Shown one piece after another: positions 8,718-17,446 of a stretch of DNA of 64,000 nucleotides. The notes beneath the pieces were generated by a model. The model was not told where the DNA came from, searched no databases, and saw only the letters and a program-made list of their open reading frames with translations. Numbering within the stretch: position 1 is the stretch's first letter; every line of letters begins with the position of its first letter. Source of the stretch: Blautia sp. XA-2221 (GTDB taxonomy: Bacteria; Bacillota; Clostridia; Lachnospirales; Lachnospiraceae); contig NZ_JAJQXX010000006.1 in assembly GCF_028767025.1 (NCBI RefSeq), forward strand, positions 85,178 through 149,177, read 5' to 3'. The position numbers and the translations under genes were made by a program.

Positions 8718-11225
8718 ATGAGAAAAAAACAGGTATTTGCAATTCTTTTGGCTGGAGCCATGACTGCAGGAACTGTTCCTTCTGCTGCTCTGGCAGCAGA
8801 AAATGATATTCCCGCGGTTTCATCTGAGATAACGGAGGGTGAAAATTCCGGTGAGATTCCTCAGGAGGAAGGTCAGACACCACCGGTAGAGCCCACCCAG
8901 GCACCGGAAGCAACTCCGGAAGCGCCTATGGAAACTCCTGTAGAACCGACAGAGGCTCCGGCAGTTCCGGAGACGCCGGCAGAGCCTACCCAGGCGCCGG
9001 AAACAGAAACAACACCGGAGGCAACCCCTTCAGCAGCCCCTGAAACACTGGAGGCTGAAACAACTGGTATTTCTATTACTACCATAGGTGAAAATAATCA
9101 GGAAACCATAACTTACTATAAAACACTTCAGGAAGCAGTGGATGCTGTTCCAACCATAGAAAGCGGCGCTCAGGAACCTACTGTGATCGAGATCACAGAC
9201 AGCCTGGTACTGTCAGAAACTGTTTCCGTTTCCGGAAAAAGAGTCAGTATTGTTGCAGCAGCTCCGGGAATCACCATTCGCAGAGAGCAGAAAGAGGATG
9301 GAACAGTATTTAACGGAAACATGTTTACAGTTTCCGGACAGAACAGTAAGCTTCAACTTTCTGCAAAAGACGGTTTCGACCTTACTGTAGACGGAAACAA
9401 TGGAAAAGGTGTGGAAGAACCTTCAGAGGGAAGTTTGGCAGACGTCAGCGATTCCGGTTGTCTGGGGATTTCAGCAGGAGTTACCCTGACCGGAAATAAT
9501 ACTACTGCAAAAGGCGGAGCTGTTTCCAACAACGGTGGAAGTATTGTGCTGATGGGCGGCACAATTACCGGAAATACCGGAGCCGTAGGAGCCGTTTACA
9601 GTAATATGGATATTGCTGTACAGGGCACAGTTACCATAAAAGAGAATACCGGAGCAAACATTTATCTGGATCAGGATGCATCAGTTGTTGTGACAGATGT
9701 GCTGACAGGTTCTTCCATCTCTCTGACAGCAGCAGCTCCGGCTGATAAAAAAATTGTGGCAAAAGCAGGGACAAAGACCGACGAAACCAACGTTACTCCT
9801 GAAGAATTTAAGGCAGCGGCAGAACAGCTGGCTTATGATACACAGGATTACTCAGTTGTGTTGGGTGAGGACGGACTGAGCGCTGTATTGAAAAAAAAGG
9901 GGACTGAAACAGATGAATGTCCTGTAACGGATAGCAAAATAACTGGTCTTGAAAAACCATTAAAATTCTTTCCCAAAAAAGCATATTCATTTACAGTTAT
10001 AGGTGCGGGACAGGATAATACAAATCCCACTGAAGGGGATGTAAGATGGCAGCCTTTATACTGGTCTTCAAAGGAAAAACCAAACGATAAAGAAAAACAA
10101 ACATTTTGGAACATTTCATCTGAAAAGGGTATAAAAACTGCTGGAACACATAAAATATATGTTTTTTTTAAAAAACAAATTTATAGTAATTCTAAATGGA
10201 CAGATACAGATACTATTGAATATGTAAAAACCTTTTTTCAATCTGCGAAAATTTCAGATGAAGAATGGAATAATTATGTGGATTTCTTAGGATATCAAAG
10301 TGATAGTGAAAAATGGCGTGATCACAATACAGTTAATGTAAAAGTATCCACTACAAGGGATTGTAAATGGTATTATTTTTTTGTAGATGAAGGAACAAGT
10401 AAAGAGGAAATTGAAAAGAAAATTGATGAAAGTAAAGCGACGAGAGTGGCAGATAAAAATACAACATTTGAAGTTGTAGCTAAAAATGTTCCTGAAAAAA
10501 ATTCTTGGTTGATTGTTGCTGCAAAAGCGAAAGATAACGGATATATAGACTATTTGCAAATAAAACTGAATATGAAAAATCGGCCAGGGCAAGTCGTACC
10601 TACTGTAACTACCCGAGCACCGCGTAAATATAAAGTTACAGAGAGTAAGGTGACAGGACTTGAAAATCCGCTTAAGTTCTTCCCGAGAAAATTTTATGAC
10701 TTCCAGGTGGTAGGCGCAGGTCAGAACGATACCAATCCGGTTTCCGGTGATGAACGATGGATTCCGCTGTATTGGTCCATGTCTGTGAACGGAACAAAAA
10801 ACAAGTCATGGAGAATCGGCTCTCAGGAAAAGGGAATCCGGGAGGCAGCTACCTATCCTCTTTATATCTTTTTCCAGAAACAGACTTATAACGGCACCGA
10901 ATGGACAAGTACAGATGTAGTCGAATATATGAAAACATCTTTCAGTTCAGCAGAAATTTCGGATGCCGAATGGAAAGATTATATTGACAATTATAACAAG
11001 GAACATCCGGATGACGGTCTGAACTATGACGGAACAGGCGGAGGCTCTGTTGCAGATATCAAAGCAACAGAAGCGGCTTCAGAAAAGGATTCCGGATCCA
11101 CCTCCAAGTCGGCTGTTTCCACAGCAGATGAAGCTCCGGTTGGAACCATGTCAGTTCTGGCAGCTTTATCTTTGTTGGCAGGCGGATATGTGATTGTAAG
11201 GAAACGCAAAAAAGAAGAAATCTGA
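8718..11225 (+). CDS. large secreted surface protein with Pro/Thr/Glu stalk and two repeated domains
   Basis: An 835-residue exported protein of unknown function. It has a Sec signal peptide (about residues 1-27, ending SAALAAE) and a low-complexity stalk of PTQAPE/PVEPTEAP type (about residues 50-112). A beta-helix-like region follows (about 120-330) with GGAVSNNGGSIVLMGGTITGN repeats as in pectate-lyase-like folds. Two copies of a domain of about 115 residues come next (about 404-523 and 636-755; both contain TGLE-PLKFFP, VxGAGQ and a closing EISDAEW-like end), separated by a different domain of about 100 residues. The C-terminus is a hydrophobic segment with a basic tail (SVLAALSLLAGGYVIVRKRKKE) preceded by TADEAPV. 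This resembles a sortase-type anchor but has no LPXTG. Copy 1 and the spacer are AT-rich, unlike copy 2. The gene follows proA by 14 bases. Confidence 0.8.
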   Translation: MRKKQVFAILLAGAMTAGTVPSAALAAENDIPAVSSEITEGENSGEIPQEEGQTPPVEPTQAPEATPEAPMETPVEPTEAPAVPETPAEPTQAPETETTPEATPSAAPETLEAETTGISITTIGENNQETITYYKTLQEAVDAVPTIESGAQEPTVIEITDSLVLSETVSVSGKRVSIVAAAPGITIRREQKEDGTVFNGNMFTVSGQNSKLQLSAKDGFDLTVDGNNGKGVEEPSEGSLADVSDSGCLGISAGVTLTGNNTTAKGGAVSNNGGSIVLMGGTITGNTGAVGAVYSNMDIAVQGTVTIKENTGANIYLDQDASVVVTDVLTGSSISLTAAAPADKKIVAKAGTKTDETNVTPEEFKAAAEQLAYDTQDYSVVLGEDGLSAVLKKKGTETDECPVTDSKITGLEKPLKFFPKKAYSFTVIGAGQDNTNPTEGDVRWQPLYWSSKEKPNDKEKQTFWNISSEKGIKTAGTHKIYVFFKKQIYSNSKWTDTDTIEYVKTFFQSAKISDEEWNNYVDFLGYQSDSEKWRDHNTVNVKVSTTRDCKWYYFFVDEGTSKEEIEKKIDESKATRVADKNTTFEVVAKNVPEKNSWLIVAAKAKDNGYIDYLQIKLNMKNRPGQVVPTVTTRAPRKYKVTESKVTGLENPLKFFPRKFYDFQVVGAGQNDTNPVSGDERWIPLYWSMSVNGTKNKSWRIGSQEKGIREAATYPLYIFFQKQTYNGTEWTSTDVVEYMKTSFSSAEISDAEWKDYIDNYNKEHPDDGLNYDGTGGGSVADIKATEAASEKDSGSTSKSAVSTADEAPVGTMSVLAALSLLAGGYVIVRKRKKEEI

Positions 11226-11263
11226 CAGAACTTCTGTTGGTATCTGACAGAGTACGCCATAAA

Positions 11264-11294
11264 GAAGAGACAGGTCTAAAAGCCTGTCTCTTTT
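11264..11294 (+). terminator. Rho-independent terminator after the surface-protein gene
   Basis: AGAGACAGG (11266-11274) pairs with CCTGTCTCT (11283-11291) around an 8-base loop, followed by TTTT. It closes the proB-to-surface-protein operon. Confidence 0.88.
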
Positions 11295-11331
11295 CATATA
11301 TATTCAATATGAACAGCAGGGGGACAAGCAG

Positions 11332-12234
11332 ATGACAGAAACAGAAATTTTTGCCTATGAAAGTTTATATTACGAACTATGGGAAACTGCCCGGAGATAC
11401 CGAACAATTGCACAGTTCCGGGTAATCGGAAACAGTCATGACGAACGGATGATCCCAATGATCGAGGTTGGGCAGGGTGATCAGGTGATTTTTTGCGTCA
11501 GCGGACTGAATGGAACGGATCGACATATGCCGTCCTGTCTGCTCCGTATGGCAAAGGAATACTGTCGGGCATGGGAATGTGGATGGATACTGGAAGACCT
11601 TTATGATATGAAACAACTTCTTTCTGCATGGAAAATATGTTTTATTCCCCTTCTGAATCCTGACGGATATGAAATCTATGAAAAAGGATATACGGTGATA
11701 AGAAATCCTGTTTATCGGCAGATGCTTCGCATGCAGGAAACAATATGTACAGAGTATTTCTGTAATGCACGGGGAATGAACCTTCAGAAAAATTTTCCCA
11801 CAAGCTATTACAGGAAAATGAGAATTTATCACGAACCGGCAAGCGAAAATGAAACAAAGGCTCTGGTGCGTATTTTGCAGGAATATCAGGGAAAAGGATT
11901 TTTCTCTTTCGGGCAGGCAGATAAACGGATCGTATATTTTCGGCAGCCTCAGTCCTTTGGAACAAATCAAAAAAGCTACCGACTGGCAAGACATTTTCAG
12001 AAACAGGCAGGCTTCTGTATGGAAAAATTTTCTCTGGAACAACAGAAAAAAGATCATGAGATACAGGGAGAGGGAACCCCGGAAAGATACTATGCGGAGC
12101 TTACCCATCAGCCCTCTTTTCGGATAGAACTTCCCTCCGGGCTGGGTGAAGAGGAACGTATTCTTTTTGAGAACAGATATAAACAGATTTATACGATTCC
12201 TCTGGAATATATTTTTTCTGTAGGTGAACTTTAA
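11332..12234 (+). CDS. M14 carboxypeptidase-like protein lacking the zinc ligands (pseudo-peptidase)
   Basis: A 300-residue cytosolic-looking protein that follows the M14 zinc carboxypeptidase fold. It has FCVSGLNGTDR at the place of the usual GxHxxE site, FIPLLNPDGYE (conserved NPDG), ARGMNLQKNFP at the place of GVDLNRNF, FSFGQ at the place of LHSYGQ, and SFRIELPSG carrying the general-base Glu (residue 266). The three metal ligands appear replaced: His by Asn60, Glu by Asp63, His by Phe191; the substrate Arg of NRNF is Lys153. It therefore probably does not bind catalytic zinc in the usual way. A binding or sensing role is my inference. It has no signal peptide. AGGGGG precedes the ATG. Confidence 0.7.
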   Translation: MTETEIFAYESLYYELWETARRYRTIAQFRVIGNSHDERMIPMIEVGQGDQVIFCVSGLNGTDRHMPSCLLRMAKEYCRAWECGWILEDLYDMKQLLSAWKICFIPLLNPDGYEIYEKGYTVIRNPVYRQMLRMQETICTEYFCNARGMNLQKNFPTSYYRKMRIYHEPASENETKALVRILQEYQGKGFFSFGQADKRIVYFRQPQSFGTNQKSYRLARHFQKQAGFCMEKFSLEQQKKDHEIQGEGTPERYYAELTHQPSFRIELPSGLGEEERILFENRYKQIYTIPLEYIFSVGEL

Positions 12235-12330
12235 ATAGCTTTCCAGTGGATTATATTTTGCTTTTTCAACATCGAATATACCGGGCGGATACTGACATAT
12301 TTTTGCTATTTTAGAATAACTGTAAAAATT

Positions 12331-12359
12331 TTGACAGAATTATAAAATTCCTGTATCAT
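12331..12359 (+). promoter_or_regulatory. sigma-A-type promoter for miaB
   Basis: TTGACA at 12331-12336 and TATCAT at 12354-12359 with a 17-base spacer, about 37 bases before the miaB ATG. It is one of the clearest promoters in the window. Confidence 0.85.
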
Positions 12360-12395
12360 AGAAAAATAAAAAAGAAACAAGGAGCAGATATATTT

Positions 12396-13820
12396 ATGAT
12401 AAAAGATACAGAAGCAAAAGAAATGCAGAATGAAACAGAACGCCAGCGTTCTTTTATCGAACTGGCCAGAGCTTTGACAGAACAGAAGATCCAGGCTATG
12501 GGGCGTCCTGTAACTTACTGTCTTACTACTTTTGGATGCCAGATGAACGAAAAACAGTCGGAAGCCGTAGCCGGAATCATGGACGAGATCGGCTATGTCC
12601 GTCAGGACAGTGAAGAAGCAGATGTTGTGATTTACAATACCTGTACAGTCCGTGAAAATGCCAACCTGAAGGTATACGGACGTCTGGGGCATCTTCACAG
12701 CCTGAAGGATCAGAATCCGGATATGAAGATCATTCTTTTTGGATGTATGATGCAGGAGCCTCAGGTAGTAGAAAAAATCAAAAAAACTTATTCTTTTGTA
12801 AATCTGGTATTTGGAACTCACAATATTTTTAAATTTGCAGAACTTTTTTATGATATGCTGTTATCAGATATGCAGATTGTAGATATCTGGGAGGGAACCG
12901 ATCAGATTGTGGAGGATCTTCCTACAGAGCGAAACTATACGTTTAAATCCGGTGTAAATATCATGTTTGGCTGCAATAACTTCTGCAGCTACTGTATTGT
13001 GCCTTATGTAAGAGGAAGAGAGAGAAGCCGTAAACCAGAGGCCATTGTAAAGGAAGTGGAGCGCCTTGTGGCAGACGGAGTTTCCGAGGTAATGCTTCTG
13101 GGACAGAATGTAAATTCCTACGGAAAAACTCTGGAAAATCCGGTGACCTTTGCACAGCTTCTTACCATGCTGGAACAGGTGGAGGGACTGAAGAGAATCC
13201 GTTTTATGACCTCTCATCCAAAAGATCTTTCTGATGAACTGATTGAGGTTATGGCTAAAAGCAAAAAAATCTGTCATCACCTTCATCTTCCCCTTCAGTC
13301 CGGCAGCAGCCGTGTTCTGAAGGAAATGAACCGCCGCTATGACAAAGAAAAATATCTGAACCTGGTAGAAAAAATCCGTACTGCCATTCCGGATATTTCT
13401 CTTACAACGGATATTATTGTAGGTTTCCCGGGAGAGACGGAGGAAGACTTTCAGGAAACGCTGGATGTGGTAAAAAAGGCCGGATACGATACTGCCTTTA
13501 CCTTTATTTATTCCAAGCGTACCGGTACTCCGGCAGCAGCCAAAGAGGATCAGGTTCCGGCAGATGTAACAAAGGATCGCTTTAACCGGCTTCTTGCCCT
13601 TGTACAGGAGCAGGGCAGAATCCGTTCTTCCCGCTTTGCAGGAAGCGTTCAGGAAGTTCTGGTAGAAGAGGAAAGCAAGGAAAAAGGAATCTTTACAGGA
13701 AGGACTCAGTACAATCTCCTGGTGCATTTCCCGGCAGATGAAAGCCTTCTGGGAACTTATGTGAATGTAAAACTTGAAGAGTGTAAAGGCTTTTATTATC
13801 TGGGAAGTCTGGCTGACTGA
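12396..13820 (+). CDS. miaB: tRNA-2-methylthio-N6-dimethylallyladenosine synthase MiaB
   Basis: Radical-SAM methylthiotransferase that adds a methylthio group to i6A37 in tRNAs reading UNN codons, using two 4Fe-4S clusters. The 474 residues show the N-terminal UPF0004 domain with the three cluster Cys (TFGCQMNE, NTCTVRENA, FGCMMQE), the radical-SAM CNNFCSYC motif (C-x3-C-x2-C), HLPLQSGSSRVL, and a C-terminal TRAM domain (VLVEEE...GRTQYNLLVHF). An extra N-terminal stretch of about 35 residues precedes the UPF0004 domain, as usual in Clostridia. MiaA, which supplies the i6A substrate, is encoded at 35.3 kb in this window. Confidence 0.96.
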   Translation: MIKDTEAKEMQNETERQRSFIELARALTEQKIQAMGRPVTYCLTTFGCQMNEKQSEAVAGIMDEIGYVRQDSEEADVVIYNTCTVRENANLKVYGRLGHLHSLKDQNPDMKIILFGCMMQEPQVVEKIKKTYSFVNLVFGTHNIFKFAELFYDMLLSDMQIVDIWEGTDQIVEDLPTERNYTFKSGVNIMFGCNNFCSYCIVPYVRGRERSRKPEAIVKEVERLVADGVSEVMLLGQNVNSYGKTLENPVTFAQLLTMLEQVEGLKRIRFMTSHPKDLSDELIEVMAKSKKICHHLHLPLQSGSSRVLKEMNRRYDKEKYLNLVEKIRTAIPDISLTTDIIVGFPGETEEDFQETLDVVKKAGYDTAFTFIYSKRTGTPAAAKEDQVPADVTKDRFNRLLALVQEQGRIRSSRFAGSVQEVLVEEESKEKGIFTGRTQYNLLVHFPADESLLGTYVNVKLEECKGFYYLGSLAD

Positions 13821-13900
13821 AGCGTTGTTTCCGACGGTCACAGACTGCTACAGGAACATGAAAAACATTTTATTTTAGACAGGGAAAAGAGGAGAGAAAA

Positions 13901-15271
13901 TTGAAAAACAGCAAATACGAAATTGATATGTGCAATGGTTCGATCATGCCCAAGCTCATTTCATTTTCGATTCCGCTGATGTTGTCCGGCATTTTGCAGC
14001 TGATGTTTAATGCAGTGGACATTGTGGTTGTGGGAAGATACAGTGGCAGCCGTTCTCTGGCAGCTGTGGGATCTACCACAGCCCTGATCAATATTTTTAC
14101 AAATCTGTTTATTGGCGTTTCTCTGGGCGCAAATGTGTTAAGCGCCCGGTTTTATGCTTCCGGAAAAGCAAAGGAAATGTCGGAAACAGTACATACTTCT
14201 ATTATGTTTGCTCTGATCAGTGGCATTGCAATGGCGTTTGTGGGACTGGGCTGTTCCAGATTTGCTTTGGAGATAATGGGAACTCCGGCAGATGTCATTG
14301 ATCAGTCAGCTCTTTATATGCGGATCTATTTTATCGGAATGCCGTTTTTTATGCTGTACAATTACGGGGCAGCTATTTTAAGATCTGTGGGAGATACCAA
14401 GAGGCCGCTTTTATTTCTGATCATTTCAGGAATCGTCAATGCTGTCCTGAATCTGATCCTGGTGATTCAGTTCCGCCTGGACGTAGCAGGAGTTGCCATT
14501 GCAACGATCATTGCTCAGATGATTTCCTGTATTCTGGTTTTAAGATGTCTGTATCGATCAGAGAGCAGTTATCAGCTTCGTTTTTCCAGGCTTACCATAA
14601 AATGGAAATATCTGAAGCAGATTTTTCAGGTAGGCATCCCGGCAGGGCTTCAAAGTACGGTTATCAATTTTTCCAATGCAATGCTGCAGTCTTCTGTAAA
14701 TTCTTTTGGATCGGTTGCCATGGCAGGCTATACGGCTGCAAACAATATTTTCGGATTCCTTTATGCTGCAGTCAATTCGGTTACCCAGGCATGTATGAGC
14801 TTCACCAGTCAGAATTATGGAGTAGGAAAACTGAAACGAATGGATAAAGTTCTTGTAAACTGTATGATCCTTAGCGTAGGAGTTTCCTTTAGTCTGGGGT
14901 TTGGAGCCTGGTTTTTTGGCTCCGGTCTTCTCAGGATTTATACAAGCGAGGCAGATGTGATAGCCTGCGGACTGGAAATCCTGGCTTTTACCACAGTTCC
15001 CTATTTTCTGTGCGGCATTATGGATCTTTTTCCGGGAGCGCTGCGCGGAATGGGTTATTCTGCTGTACCTATGATCCTTTCTGTGATCGGAACAGTTGGA
15101 ATGAGAATTATCTGGATCTATCTGGTATTTCCCACTCACAGATCCCTGGATTTTCTTTTTATTTCCTATCCGGCATCCTGGACACTTACCATTGTGCTTC
15201 AGGCAGTATGTTTCTTTTTTGTCAGAAAAAGAGTGCGAAAGACTGTGCTGGCAGGACAGTATACGGCCTGA
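13901..15271 (+). CDS. MATE family efflux transporter
   Basis: A 456-residue, 12-helix membrane protein of the MATE family, which exports drugs or metabolites in exchange for Na+ or H+. The family pattern is clear: an N-terminal GSIMPKLISFSIPLMLSGILQ, FNAVDIVVVGRYSG in helix 2, SLGANVLSARFYASG, and the repeat in the second half (VGIPAGLQSTVINFSNAMLQ, VTQACMSFTSQNYG). The start is TTG at 13901 with GAGGAGAG 6 bases upstream. The substrate cannot be predicted. Confidence 0.93.
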   Translation: MKNSKYEIDMCNGSIMPKLISFSIPLMLSGILQLMFNAVDIVVVGRYSGSRSLAAVGSTTALINIFTNLFIGVSLGANVLSARFYASGKAKEMSETVHTSIMFALISGIAMAFVGLGCSRFALEIMGTPADVIDQSALYMRIYFIGMPFFMLYNYGAAILRSVGDTKRPLLFLIISGIVNAVLNLILVIQFRLDVAGVAIATIIAQMISCILVLRCLYRSESSYQLRFSRLTIKWKYLKQIFQVGIPAGLQSTVINFSNAMLQSSVNSFGSVAMAGYTAANNIFGFLYAAVNSVTQACMSFTSQNYGVGKLKRMDKVLVNCMILSVGVSFSLGFGAWFFGSGLLRIYTSEADVIACGLEILAFTTVPYFLCGIMDLFPGALRGMGYSAVPMILSVIGTVGMRIIWIYLVFPTHRSLDFLFISYPASWTLTIVLQAVCFFFVRKRVRKTVLAGQYTA

Positions 15272-15340
15272 TCCGGTAATCGGCCTCGAAAGAGAACTGG
15301 GAATATTTTGGCAGTAACAATGCGGATTTTATTATTTTTC

Positions 15341-15390
15341 AAGACAGAGTATTTATCTGGTTCCAAGTCGGAAAAATACTCTGTCTTTTT
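15341..15390 (+). terminator. strong Rho-independent terminator after the MATE gene
   Basis: A perfect 14-bp stem, arms 15341-15354 and 15374-15387 (AAGACAGAGTATTT against its complement), with a 19-base loop and a U-run. Confidence 0.92.
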
Positions 15391-15483
15391 CTGTAAATTT
15401 ATGATAAAATCAAAAATAATCAAGGGAATGTGCAAAATTTATCTGCTGAAATATGTGACGGGCAGAATACAGGAGGTACTTTT

Positions 15484-15648
15484 ATGAGAAATCCGTGGCC
15501 AATCTTCAGCATTGCAGCTTTTGCCGGAGCTGTGTGCCTGATCTATGATTACTTTTTTTCTTACAAGACCATGTGGATTGCTGTTGTGGCGAGCCTTGCG
15601 CTGCTGTTTCTGTGGCTGATCCGTCGTAGAAGGGAGGATGCCAAATGA
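15484..15648 (+). CDS. 54-residue two-helix membrane protein, unknown function
   Basis: A 54-residue protein starting MRNPWPIFSIAAFAG, with two hydrophobic segments (about residues 5-22 and 29-45) and a basic tail LIRRRREDAK. I took the ATG at 15484, as AGGAGGT lies 6 bases upstream; an in-frame ATG at 15430 lacks a ribosome site. The stop overlaps the next gene's start (ATGA), so the pair is translated together. I do not recognise a family. Confidence 0.7.
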   Translation: MRNPWPIFSIAAFAGAVCLIYDYFFSYKTMWIAVVASLALLFLWLIRRRREDAK

Positions 15649-16232
15649 CGTATATTCTGCCGGTACTTTATGTAATCGTGTCTTATACATTCTTCCTTTT
15701 GGCCGGCTTTTTTGACAATGCGATCAAATTGCAGATTTTATCAATTCTTCTGCCATTTATCATGGGAATCGTTAATTTGATCGTTGTGTTGACCGTAGGG
15801 AGAACATGGTCGAGAAAGACATTGCTGAACTGCACTTTGATCATCAAGTATGGACTGATTCCGTTCTACCTGATTGGAGGGAGTATCACTGTATGTGTGA
15901 CGGTGATGGCATTCTTCCCGTTGCCGCTGATGGTTTTGTTTGGAATGATAACGATTGTTTTTCTGATTTTTGGATACGGGATTTTATTAGGGGCAGCTCC
16001 CTACGCGATCGCTTATCTTATAAAGTCATGTAAAGACGGTGTACATCCAAAATGGCTGGTGGTTTTGGGTGGGATCTGCCAGTTTTTCTTTTTCTTTGAT
16101 GTATTTGCAGTGATGATTCTGACGTTAAAAGAACGGCACAGGATCAAAACGACGATTGCAGTTTTTTGCGCAACGTGTCTTGCCCTCCTGCTGATTATAC
16201 TCTATGTAGTTATGACACTGGTAGGAGCATAA
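15645..16232 (+). CDS. multi-pass membrane protein, unknown function
   Basis: A 195-residue, strongly hydrophobic protein with about six predicted membrane segments, starting MTYILPVLYVIVSYTFF. It contains TVGRTWSRKTLLNC and LKERHRIKT on the likely cytosolic loops and has no catalytic or transporter motif I can recognise. It is coupled by ATGA to the preceding 54-residue membrane protein, so the two probably form a complex. It may belong to one of the uncharacterised DUF families of Lachnospiraceae membrane proteins. Confidence 0.7.
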   Translation: MTYILPVLYVIVSYTFFLLAGFFDNAIKLQILSILLPFIMGIVNLIVVLTVGRTWSRKTLLNCTLIIKYGLIPFYLIGGSITVCVTVMAFFPLPLMVLFGMITIVFLIFGYGILLGAAPYAIAYLIKSCKDGVHPKWLVVLGGICQFFFFFDVFAVMILTLKERHRIKTTIAVFCATCLALLLIILYVVMTLVGA

Positions 16233-16293
16233 TCGACATTTATAACAAAAGTAACAAAATCGCAGAAAGGATTTATGTTTATAAAAACAATAG

Positions 16294-16431
16294 ATTGTTT
16301 TTCTGACAGGATGCGTGTTGGTATATAGTATCATGACTGGCTGCGGTTCAAAACTTCAGACATCGGCTCCGCAATCTGGACAGCGCATTTATGGAAAACT
16401 TTCTACGTTGACAGGGAGAGAAATAAAATGA
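16294..16431 (+). pseudogene. possible lipoprotein N-terminal remnant
   Basis: The frame opened after a TAG at 16291 reads a hydrophobic run with two lipobox-like sequences (FLTGC and IMTGCGS), then KLQTSAPQSGQRIYGKLSTLTGREIK, and stops at 16429-16431, overlapping the next gene's start. There is no proper start codon with a ribosome site (ATG at 16333 only). The pattern looks like the signal and start of a Lachnospiraceae lipoprotein whose body has been deleted. The only support is sequence character, so the call is weak. Confidence 0.3.
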
Positions 16432-17057
16432 TTAAAAGAATTTGGACATGGTGGAGAATTATTTCCGTTATAATTTTGCCAATGGTAATTTTTCTGTTTG
16501 CTGGCGGATTATTGCGTTCGCTTTCTTCTGATGACTTAGTTATAATTTTATTTTTTGTGGTGACATTGATATTTTTAATACATGTTTTTATGGCATGCGC
16601 TTTTCCAAAACGATTCGAATGCATGAGAATCGTGAAAAAATATTTGTCATTTAAAGAATTGAAAAGTTATATAAAAAAAGAGCAATTTAGCAAATTTGAA
16701 TTTAAAGATAAATCGGATTCTTTTAGCCTTTACTATTCTGAAAACTGGCTTTTTGTTTCTGATGTATACATTCCCAGGAAAATGATTTTGGATATGGTTT
16801 CGTTTAAAAGAGAGTGGTATTCATCCTACGCAGATATAGGGATTGTTACAAAAAATGGTGATTATGTTACAATTGCAAAGGTAAACAGTGATATACAAAA
16901 AATAGCAGTTGATTCTTTGTTAAAGAATTTCCCTGAATTTAAGAATAGCGTAGAGGTTCTTAAAAACGTGCTCAGAAAATCTTTTTATAAAACGCTTAAA
17001 GCAGAATTTGAAAAAGAAGTAACAACTAAAAAAGACTTTATTACATATATAGGATAA
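16428..17057 (+). CDS. membrane-anchored protein, unknown function
   Basis: A 209-residue, AT-rich gene. The protein has two N-terminal membrane segments (about residues 11-29 and 38-57) and a soluble basic C-terminal part with the order KYLSFKELKSYIKKEQFSKFEFKD, SLYYSENWLFVSDVYIP and YADIGIVTKNGDYVTIAKV. The beta-rich middle looks like a PH-like or YcxB-type domain, but this is a guess. The ATG is preceded by GGGAGAG. Codon use is more AT-rich than in the neighbours, which suggests recent acquisition. The next gene follows after 4 bases. Confidence 0.65.
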   Translation: MIKRIWTWWRIISVIILPMVIFLFAGGLLRSLSSDDLVIILFFVVTLIFLIHVFMACAFPKRFECMRIVKKYLSFKELKSYIKKEQFSKFEFKDKSDSFSLYYSENWLFVSDVYIPRKMILDMVSFKREWYSSYADIGIVTKNGDYVTIAKVNSDIQKIAVDSLLKNFPEFKNSVEVLKNVLRKSFYKTLKAEFEKEVTTKKDFITYIG

Positions 17058-17061
17058 AAAT

Positions 17062-17430
17062 ATGGATATAAAACAGTTTTGGAAATCTGTTCTTGCACAG
17101 GATGAGAGAGAAATCAGAAAATATTTTCATGAAGATGCCTGTGTGAATTGGCATTGTACAAACGAGCATTTTACTGTGGATGAATATATTATTGCAAATT
17201 GTGAGTACCCTGGAGAATGGGATGGAGTTGTTGAAAGAGTAGAAATTATGAACGATTTAATCGTTACAGTGGTTCTTATCTATCCTGAAGACAGGAGTGC
17301 TTCTTTTCATGTAACTTCGTTTATTCAAACAAAAGATGATAAAATTATAGAAATGGATGAATATTATGCGGATGATGGAACGGCGCCGCAATGGAGGCTG
17401 GACAAACATATAGGGACATCTATCAAATAA
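17062..17430 (+). CDS. SnoaL/NTF2-like domain protein
   Basis: A 122-residue protein with an NTF2-like (SnoaL-type) cone fold pattern: MDIKQFWKSVLAQDEREIRKYFHEDACVNW at the start, YECP-like EYPGEWDGVVERVEIMNDLIVTVVLI in the middle and FIQTKDDKIIEMDEYYAD at the end. This matches the nuclear-transport-factor-2-like family, used for small-molecule binding or isomerisation. It follows the membrane gene by 4 bases and shares its AT-rich composition, so the two were probably gained together. Confidence 0.75.
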   Translation: MDIKQFWKSVLAQDEREIRKYFHEDACVNWHCTNEHFTVDEYIIANCEYPGEWDGVVERVEIMNDLIVTVVLIYPEDRSASFHVTSFIQTKDDKIIEMDEYYADDGTAPQWRLDKHIGTSIK

Positions 17431-17446
17431 TATTGGTTTATGAAAA

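Noticed and set aside
8870..9060. Pro/Glu/Thr-rich DNA as a satellite repeat
   Set aside because: The periodicity follows codons of a low-complexity stalk in one long reading frame, not a non-coding repeat.
12864..13841. 325-residue open frame on the minus strand opposite miaB
   Set aside because: It is a frame shadow of a gene with clear MiaB motifs; its protein is rich in Ser, Phe and Cys and has no ribosome site or known domain.
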